Shown here one piece after another: positions 59,274-64,000 of a DNA stretch of 64,000 nucleotides. The stretch covers positions 372,001 through 436,000 of the forward strand of contig NZ_JADQDP010000001.1 of the NCBI RefSeq assembly GCF_015694735.1. Reading direction: 5' to 3'. The notes beneath the pieces are model-generated. The model was not told where the DNA came from and searched no databases. It saw nothing but the letters and a program-made list of their open reading frames with translations. The stretch's first letter is position 1. Each line of letters begins with the position of its first letter. Source of the stretch: Hymenobacter properus (lineage in GTDB: Bacteria; Bacteroidota; Bacteroidia; Cytophagales; Hymenobacteraceae). A program made the position numbers and the translations under genes.

Positions 59274-60482
59274 CTAATTGCCATAAATTATTGCCTTGTT
59301 GCTTTTTTCATCGTTCCAATTTATTTTCATCAAATGTGAACCAGTAATCAGAATGCAAGCCACTTCTTTTTCTTGAGCAAGGCCATAGAAATCCATGTTC
59401 ATTAGTACTAAATCCGGTGTGTAGTTTATTGTCACCGGGTTGTGGGTATATAAGGCATCGTTAAATAGCGGGTCAACAAGAGTAATAACATTTTTTTCAA
59501 TGGTGGCCAGAAAGGTTTTCGACTCCCAGTTCACCATATAATACGTGTGCCCTTCTAACCGAAAAGTGGAAAATACCTGCAAGCCATAAAATTCAAATAC
59601 TGAATGGACCTGACTTGCGCCGGTTGTATCGGGAGCATGTGTTCCATAGTCAAATTTTCGGTCCTGCGGCTTCTGCATTCCCTTCCAGCGCCTGAGCTTG
59701 GCGGGTTCCGCAATCACTTGCAGGTCAGCGCCGCCCATCATGTGGCCTAAAGAGGAGAGCACAAAGTATTTACCATCCTGTTTGATAATGGAATTCGGGC
59801 AGGTAGCTCCCGTCATGTAATAATTGCGGCGAAGCTTGTCATAGAAATAAACTTCGCCGCCAAACTCACCATTACACGTCAGGAAGGATAGATAACGCTC
59901 GTCTTCAAACAATTTAGGCTGTCTATTAAACGGAACCTCGGCACTGTAAGGCTCCCACCCATTAATGGAGCCAAAGGCATAGTATTTTCCCTCCGACAGC
60001 CCTACTAATTGCCCGTTAATCAGCCAGTGGTATTGAAACCGCCTGGTATTTAGCCGGCGCTCAAAATCCAAATCTCTGACTTGGTTTTCAATACTGTAGC
60101 ACGCGAAATAGCCTGGCTCGAACAGAGTTACTAAGTCGTTTTTATAAATTATGGAATACGACAAGGGAAATGGCTTTGCCGCATAGGGATTGCGCAACAC
60201 TATTTCCGACTTGGTCAAACCCAGTGCTTTTCTGCCAGCTTCAATTTTGAAATTCTTGCCTACTCCTGCACTGTCTTCCTTATAGAGCAACGGCAAGGGC
60301 AAGGGTGCTATTTTAAAGAGCTGCTGTATTTCCTTTTGCCTTTTCTGATTATACTCAAGGAAGGCCCTAAATTCTGGAGGAGCTACGTATTGTTCGGGCT
60401 CTGTTTTCTTTGGCGCACATTGTTGTAAGCCCAGCCCTACCCCGACACTGGCAACAAGCACTTTGTAGATTCGGCGCATCAT
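59274..60482 (-). CDS. Uncharacterised lipoprotein inside the RNA-repair operon, AT-rich
   Basis: The 402-residue protein has a signal sequence and lipobox (VGVGLGLQQC), then about 380 residues rich in aromatic and beta-type patterns (KYYAFGSINGWEPYSAEVPF, DGKYFVLSSLGHMMGGADLQ), suggesting a beta-propeller-like exported domain. No family is recognised. Base use is more AT-rich than the neighbours. It lies 38 bases after pnkp and 10 bases before rlaP1, on the same strand. A lipoprotein in an RNA-repair operon is unexpected and may be a later insertion. Confidence 0.65.
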   Translation of the reverse strand: MMRRIYKVLVASVGVGLGLQQCAPKKTEPEQYVAPPEFRAFLEYNQKRQKEIQQLFKIAPLPLPLLYKEDSAGVGKNFKIEAGRKALGLTKSEIVLRNPYAAKPFPLSYSIIYKNDLVTLFEPGYFACYSIENQVRDLDFERRLNTRRFQYHWLINGQLVGLSEGKYYAFGSINGWEPYSAEVPFNRQPKLFEDERYLSFLTCNGEFGGEVYFYDKLRRNYYMTGATCPNSIIKQDGKYFVLSSLGHMMGGADLQVIAEPAKLRRWKGMQKPQDRKFDYGTHAPDTTGASQVHSVFEFYGLQVFSTFRLEGHTYYMVNWESKTFLATIEKNVITLVDPLFNDALYTHNPVTINYTPDLVLMNMDFYGLAQEKEVACILITGSHLMKINWNDEKSNKAIIYGN

Positions 60483-60520
60483 TCAATTCTAATTAAAAGG
60501 CACATCCTCGTTCTGCCCAC

Positions 60521-63295
60521 CTACAGCCGCGGGTCCACGGCTTCGCTTTCCAGCGCTAGCACACCGAAGACGCACTGATGCACCCGGCGCAGGGGCTGCC
60601 GGGCCACGAAGCGTTCCAGGCCCTCCACACCGAGGGCAAACTCGCGCAGGGCGAGGTTGCGCTTGGCTTTCACGTTGCGCTGGCGGAGGCGGTCGAGGTT
60701 GCCGGGCAGCAGGTAGTCGGGGCCGTAGATGATGCGCAGGTACTCGCGGCCGCGGCATTTGAGGGCGGGCTGGAGCAGGCCGCCTTTGTCTTGGGGCACG
60801 AAGTCGTAGGGTTTCACCACCATGCCTTCGCCCCCGGCGGCGGTGAGGTCGGTCCACCACTGGATGGCGGCTTCGACTTCGGCGGGGTCCTGGAGGGGGA
60901 CGACGCGGTAGGGCGTGGCGCGGAGCAGGCCGGGGTCGGCGAGGGCGAGGGAGCGCAGGGTTTCCATGTGCCAGGCGTGGTCGCGGTCGAAGTAGGTGCG
61001 GCCTTCGGTGGCGAGCAGGTGGAAGGGCGCCAGCTTGAGGTCGTCGAGCGAGAGGACGGGCCAGCAGTAGCGGCGGTAGGCGTCGGCGTAATGGGTGGCG
61101 GCGTGGCGGCGGGCGGTGGTGCGGGCCAACAGGGCTTCGGCGCCGTCGAGGTGGCGGGCGGCGGCTTCGGTGAGCGCGGCTTCGACCTGGGGCAGGGCGG
61201 CATTGGCGGCGGCGGCCACGGCGGCGTACTGGTTTTTCACCAGCTCCTGGGCTTTGGCCGACCACGGCAGCAGCTCGGCATCGAGGCAGACCCAGTCGGT
61301 GTCGAATTTCTCCCAGAAGCCGGCGGTGTTCAGGGCGTCGCGCAGGCGGGCGAGGAAGGCGGTTTCGAGGGCGGCGTCGGTGAAGAAGTTGCGGCCGGTG
61401 CGGGTGTAGCACTTGCCGATGCCCTCGCCATCCAGCCCCATGCGGCGCTGGATGGCGGCTTCGTCGCGGCCCAGCACTACGACCACGCGGCTGCCCATGT
61501 GCTTTTCTTCGCACACCACGCGCTCCACGCCGAGGCGCTTGTAGTAGTCGAACGCTTCGGCGGGGTGTTCGAGCAGGTCGGGCAGGGCCGAGGTTTCGGT
61601 GGGCGACATGGTGGGCGGCAGGTACAGCAGCCACTTGGGGTGCAGGGCGAAGCGCGACATCACCTCCAGGGCAGCTACGGCGTTTTCCTCGCGGATGGTG
61701 ACGCCGCGCATCAGCCGGGTTTCGATGAACTGCTTGCCGGTGACGTCGCGGATGTCGAGCAGGTCGTCTTGTTCGTGCTGGGCGGTGGTGGTTGGTTGTT
61801 CGTTATCAGCGGTTAGCTCGTGCTGGGCTTGTGCCTGCAGGGCGCGGTAGTTGAGCGGGCGCACGGGCTCGCAGTAGACCTGCGCGGCGGGCACGGCCAC
61901 GAGCTCGCGCTCGGGGTAGCGCAGGGCGGTGAGGCGGCCGCCGAACACGCAGCCGGTGTCGAGGTCGATGGTGTTGTTGAGCCATTCGGCGTCGGGCACG
62001 GGCGTGTGGCCGAAGGCGACGATGGCGCGGCCCCGGTACTCGCGGGCCCATTCGTAGCGCACGGGCAGGCCGAATTCGTCAATCTCGCCGGTGCTTTCAC
62101 CAAACAGCGCGAAGGCCCGCACGGCACCCGAGCCGCGGCCCTGCATCTCCTCGGGCAGGCCGGCGTGGGCCACCACCAGCTTGCCGCCGTCGAGAACGTA
62201 GTGGCTCACCAGGCCGTCGAGGAAGCGCCGCACCTCGCTTTTGAAGGCTTCGGGCTCGGTTTCGAGCTGGGTCAGGGTTTCGGCCAGGCCGTGGTTGACG
62301 GTGACGTTTTTGCCGTTGAGGTGGCGCAGAAGCTTGATGTCGTGGTTGCCGGGCACGCACAGAGCGATGCCGTCGCGCACCATGCTCATCACGAGGCGCA
62401 GGACCTGCGGGGAAGCCGGGCCGCGGTCCACGAGGTCGCCGAGGAAGACGGCTTTGCGGGTCGTTCGGGCGGGCGCCTCACCCCCCGGCCCCCTCTCCGA
62501 TAAAGGAGAGGGGATGCGTTCAACAGGTGCATAACTGTGCATGTCCGGTGTCCCCTCTCCTCTTTCGGAGAGGGGGTCAGGGGGTGAGGCGCCCGCCTGA
62601 ACAGCCACCGGCGCCACCACCCGCACGCCCAAATCCCGCACGTCATTAATGGGCTCTTCCAACACCTGATACCCCAGCTGCTCCAGCAGCGCGCGCAGCT
62701 CCTCGTAGCAGCCGTGCACGTCGCCGATGATGTCGAAGGGGCCGGTTTCCTCCTGGCGGTTGTTGTAAAGGCGGTCGCGGGTGATGGACTGGACGGCGTC
62801 GATTTCGCCCACGTTGCGCAGGTGGTGGATGTGCCGGAAGCCTTCTTCTTTCAGACTGCGCAGGCTGCGGCGCAGGTCCTGGCGGTGGCGGGCAATGACG
62901 TGCCGGCCCATGTGGCGGCGGTCGGGGCGCTGGGCGTTGCGCTCCTGGGCGACGGATTCGGGCACGTCGAGCACGATGGCCACGGGCAGCACGTGGTATT
63001 GGCGGGCCAGGGCCACCAGGGGCTTGCGGCCCTCGGCCTGCACGTTGGTGGCATCGACCACGGTGAGCAGCCCGCGCTTCAGGCGCTTGGCCACCAGGTA
63101 GTGCAGCAGCTCAAAGGCGTCTTTGCTGGCCGATTGGTCGTTTTCATCGTCGGCCACCAAGCCCCGGCAGGCATCGGAGGACACTATTTCCGTGGGCTTG
63201 AACAAGCGCCGCGCAAACGTGGACTTGCCTGCGCCCGTGCTGCCGATGAGGAGGATGAGGGAGAGTTCAGGGAGCTTGAGGGTATCTTGGGGCAT
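60521..63295 (-). CDS. pnkp: Polynucleotide kinase-phosphatase with RNA ligase domain (Pnkp)
   Basis: The 924-residue protein is a bacterial Pnkp with three activities that repair broken RNA ends. The 5' kinase (about 1-170) has P-loop GSTGAGKST (18-26). The 2',3' phosphatase (about 185-480) has GDVHG (191-195), GDLVDRG (286-292), GNHD (316-319), AHAGLP and GHTP. The ligase (about 510-924) has the lysine K598 in CEEKHMGSR, GEGMVVKP and a C-terminal Pnkp ligase domain. The family is about 850-870 residues; 42 extra residues at about 235-276 come from an in-frame palindromic element. A linker at 493-511 is encoded by a 7-base-repeat-like stretch. ATG 63295 is preferred to TTG 63307. It heads the operon with a lipoprotein and two RlaP genes. 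Confidence 0.92.
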   Translation of the reverse strand: MPQDTLKLPELSLILLIGSTGAGKSTFARRLFKPTEIVSSDACRGLVADDENDQSASKDAFELLHYLVAKRLKRGLLTVVDATNVQAEGRKPLVALARQYHVLPVAIVLDVPESVAQERNAQRPDRRHMGRHVIARHRQDLRRSLRSLKEEGFRHIHHLRNVGEIDAVQSITRDRLYNNRQEETGPFDIIGDVHGCYEELRALLEQLGYQVLEEPINDVRDLGVRVVAPVAVQAGASPPDPLSERGEGTPDMHSYAPVERIPSPLSERGPGGEAPARTTRKAVFLGDLVDRGPASPQVLRLVMSMVRDGIALCVPGNHDIKLLRHLNGKNVTVNHGLAETLTQLETEPEAFKSEVRRFLDGLVSHYVLDGGKLVVAHAGLPEEMQGRGSGAVRAFALFGESTGEIDEFGLPVRYEWAREYRGRAIVAFGHTPVPDAEWLNNTIDLDTGCVFGGRLTALRYPERELVAVPAAQVYCEPVRPLNYRALQAQAQHELTADNEQPTTTAQHEQDDLLDIRDVTGKQFIETRLMRGVTIREENAVAALEVMSRFALHPKWLLYLPPTMSPTETSALPDLLEHPAEAFDYYKRLGVERVVCEEKHMGSRVVVVLGRDEAAIQRRMGLDGEGIGKCYTRTGRNFFTDAALETAFLARLRDALNTAGFWEKFDTDWVCLDAELLPWSAKAQELVKNQYAAVAAAANAALPQVEAALTEAAARHLDGAEALLARTTARRHAATHYADAYRRYCWPVLSLDDLKLAPFHLLATEGRTYFDRDHAWHMETLRSLALADPGLLRATPYRVVPLQDPAEVEAAIQWWTDLTAAGGEGMVVKPYDFVPQDKGGLLQPALKCRGREYLRIIYGPDYLLPGNLDRLRQRNVKAKRNLALREFALGVEGLERFVARQPLRRVHQCVFGVLALESEAVDPRL
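62470..62595. repeat. In-frame palindromic coding element within pnkp
   Basis: Arms of 45 bases (62470-62514 and 62551-62595) are reverse complements with about five mismatches, around a 36-base middle. Each arm contains its own 9-bp hairpin (CCCCTCTCC with GGAGAGGGG). The total is 126 bases, an exact multiple of three, and it adds 42 residues (SPPDPLSERGEG and SPLSERGPGGEAP) to the phosphatase domain. It resembles Rickettsia palindromic elements, which insert into genes in frame, but the sequence is different. Confidence 0.85.
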
Positions 63296-63364
63296 TGGAA
63301 AGGACAAGGCGTAGAGTTGCCGTATACAAGGTTAGGCACGGCTACCCACAACTGAAGCATTATT

Positions 63365-63919
63365 ATGAAAGTCGGCAAGCAATTCAACACGCTCACTTAC
63401 GGCGAGTACCTGCACCTGATTGAGAATCACAAGAAGTTCACGGACTTCAATACGTTGGGCCTATTTCGCTCCATTGTGGAAACCACGAAGCTGAGCCTCG
63501 AAGAGAAACTTAAGCTGCGGCAAGTGGCTGTGGCGGCGTTTGCGAAGACGTTTGAGTTTCTGCAATTGAAAGACCCACGAACCTATCTGGCGGTTATGAC
63601 TCTGGGCGAAAATCTGACCGTTGCTGACAAAAATCAAGTTTGGGAAAATATTCGGCACAATCAGCAACGAATTTTGGAAAGCAAGAAGTTAAATCATCGA
63701 AATTTCGGCACGTACTCAAAGCATGACTGCGGCTATGATACTTGCTTTATGAATGGACTGATGACGAAACAGGGGTCCACCATAGCTTATTATGGTAGTG
63801 GGGAAATGGGTTTCGGCTCGGATACCTGTAATTGGGCTAAGGAATTAAAAGCCGAGCGGCGCAAAAAAGACAGAAAAGAGGAATCTCAAATTGTTAGACA
63901 GTCGCTGGACAGTGAATAA
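63365..63919 (+). CDS. Hypothetical protein, divergent from pnkp
   Basis: The 184-residue soluble protein is not recognised. It is highly charged, with a helical N-terminal half (YGEYLHLIENHKKFTDFNTL, LSLEEKLKLRQVAVAAFAKT), a Cys/Gly section (KHDCGYDTCFMNGLM, GSDTCNWAKEL) and a Lys-rich tail. The cysteines CGYDTC and the third in DTCNW might bind metal. Base use is AT-rich relative to the core. It starts 70 bases from pnkp in the opposite direction, so the promoters may overlap. The next gene begins three bases after its stop. Confidence 0.6.
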   Translation: MKVGKQFNTLTYGEYLHLIENHKKFTDFNTLGLFRSIVETTKLSLEEKLKLRQVAVAAFAKTFEFLQLKDPRTYLAVMTLGENLTVADKNQVWENIRHNQQRILESKKLNHRNFGTYSKHDCGYDTCFMNGLMTKQGSTIAYYGSGEMGFGSDTCNWAKELKAERRKKDRKEESQIVRQSLDSE

Positions 63920-63921
63920 GC

Positions 63922-64000
63922 ATGCTGAAAAAGGAAATCAAAACACTGTTTAAGAATATAAGAACCGGTAATGCAGAACAAGTTTTCTTATCAATAAAAG
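63922..64000 (+). CDS. Partial gene, start of unknown protein
   Basis: An ATG at 63922, two bases after the previous stop, opens a frame that runs off the window for 26 codons (MLKKEIKTLFKNIRTGNAEQ). It is likely co-transcribed with the preceding gene. The first residues resemble the start of ankyrin-repeat proteins, but 26 codons are too few to assign it. Confidence 0.45.
   Translation, partial: MLKKEIKTLFKNIRTGNAEQVFLSIK

Noticed and set aside
60489..61634. Frame of 381 codons on the minus strand overlapping pnkp
   Set aside because: It is an Arg/Pro/Ala-rich alternative frame of the pnkp ligase region without any motif. Pnkp itself is clear in the other frame.
62470..62595. The in-frame element as an assembly artefact or insertion sequence
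   Set aside because: It is exactly in frame, has no transposase and no stop codon. An assembly error would be unlikely to keep the frame, but long reads should confirm.
1..64000. rRNA genes, prophage, integron, or secondary-metabolite cluster
   Set aside because: No such hallmark sequences or genes were seen anywhere in the window.

Overview
The window looks like chromosome of a GC-rich Bacteroidota, most probably Hymenobacter or a close relative (Cytophagales). The signs are a Bacteroidota primary sigma factor of 287 residues lacking a long N-terminal region, -7 promoter boxes of the form TAnnTTTG, a fused LpxC-FabZ enzyme, a PorX-type regulator of the type IX secretion system (T9SS), a T9SS-sorted secreted protein, a SusC-like outer-membrane protein and many Ala/Pro-rich tails. 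The genus is inferred from style, not from a marker gene such as 16S rRNA.

Layout. 1-8,154 is core information processing, nearly all on the minus strand: trxB (cut by the window edge), rpoD, pnp, rpsO, an LptF/LptG permease, a START-like protein, tRNA-Met, rplT, rpmI and infC, with infC probably starting at AUA. A plus-strand lipoprotein separates infC from thrS. 11,389-19,129 holds two TPR proteins and the two topoisomerase IV subunits. 19,299-32,308 is mixed metabolism and surface functions: an AI-2E-type permease, DUF2383 protein, DEDDh/GIY-YIG nuclease, T9SS cargo, zinc dehydrogenase, acetyl-CoA synthetase with an MHS transporter, an M28 peptidase and a flavin reductase. 32,326-41,351 holds an AT-rich MCE lipoprotein, alanine dehydrogenase, tsaE, an outer-membrane barrel, an aminotransferase, gene remnants and porX. 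41,576-48,872 is an efflux operon (TetR, TolC, small membrane protein, HlyD, two ABC ATPases, two ABC-2 permeases). 49,045-54,526 is an HD hydrolase followed by lpxD, lpxC/fabZ, lpxA and an ABC ATPase. 54,531-57,252 holds an ADP-ribosylglycohydrolase and a three-gene SDR/GbsR operon. 57,399-63,295 is a minus-strand RNA-repair-like operon: a three-domain Pnkp (kinase, phosphatase, ligase), a lipoprotein and two RlaP-type nucleotidyltransferases. The last 700 bases are AT-rich genes of unknown function.

The most unusual content is repetitive. (1) Five copies of a REP-like palindromic intergenic repeat are present, two of them inside the efflux operon. (2) Consecutive junctions of the HD-lpx cluster each carry a different inverted repeat built from 7-base words, resembling the heptanucleotide STRRs of cyanobacteria; a further pair brackets the ald-tsaE gap. 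(3) A palindromic element of 126 bases sits in frame inside the Pnkp phosphatase domain and adds 42 residues. (4) Very long perfect palindromes serve as terminators at convergent gene ends. (5) A 42-bp perfect palindrome overlaps a promoter in front of the SDR/GbsR operon.

The strongest candidate for a defined but little-described system is the Pnkp-lipoprotein-RlaP-RlaP operon, possibly an RNA-damage response. No hen1 gene lies next to it in this window.
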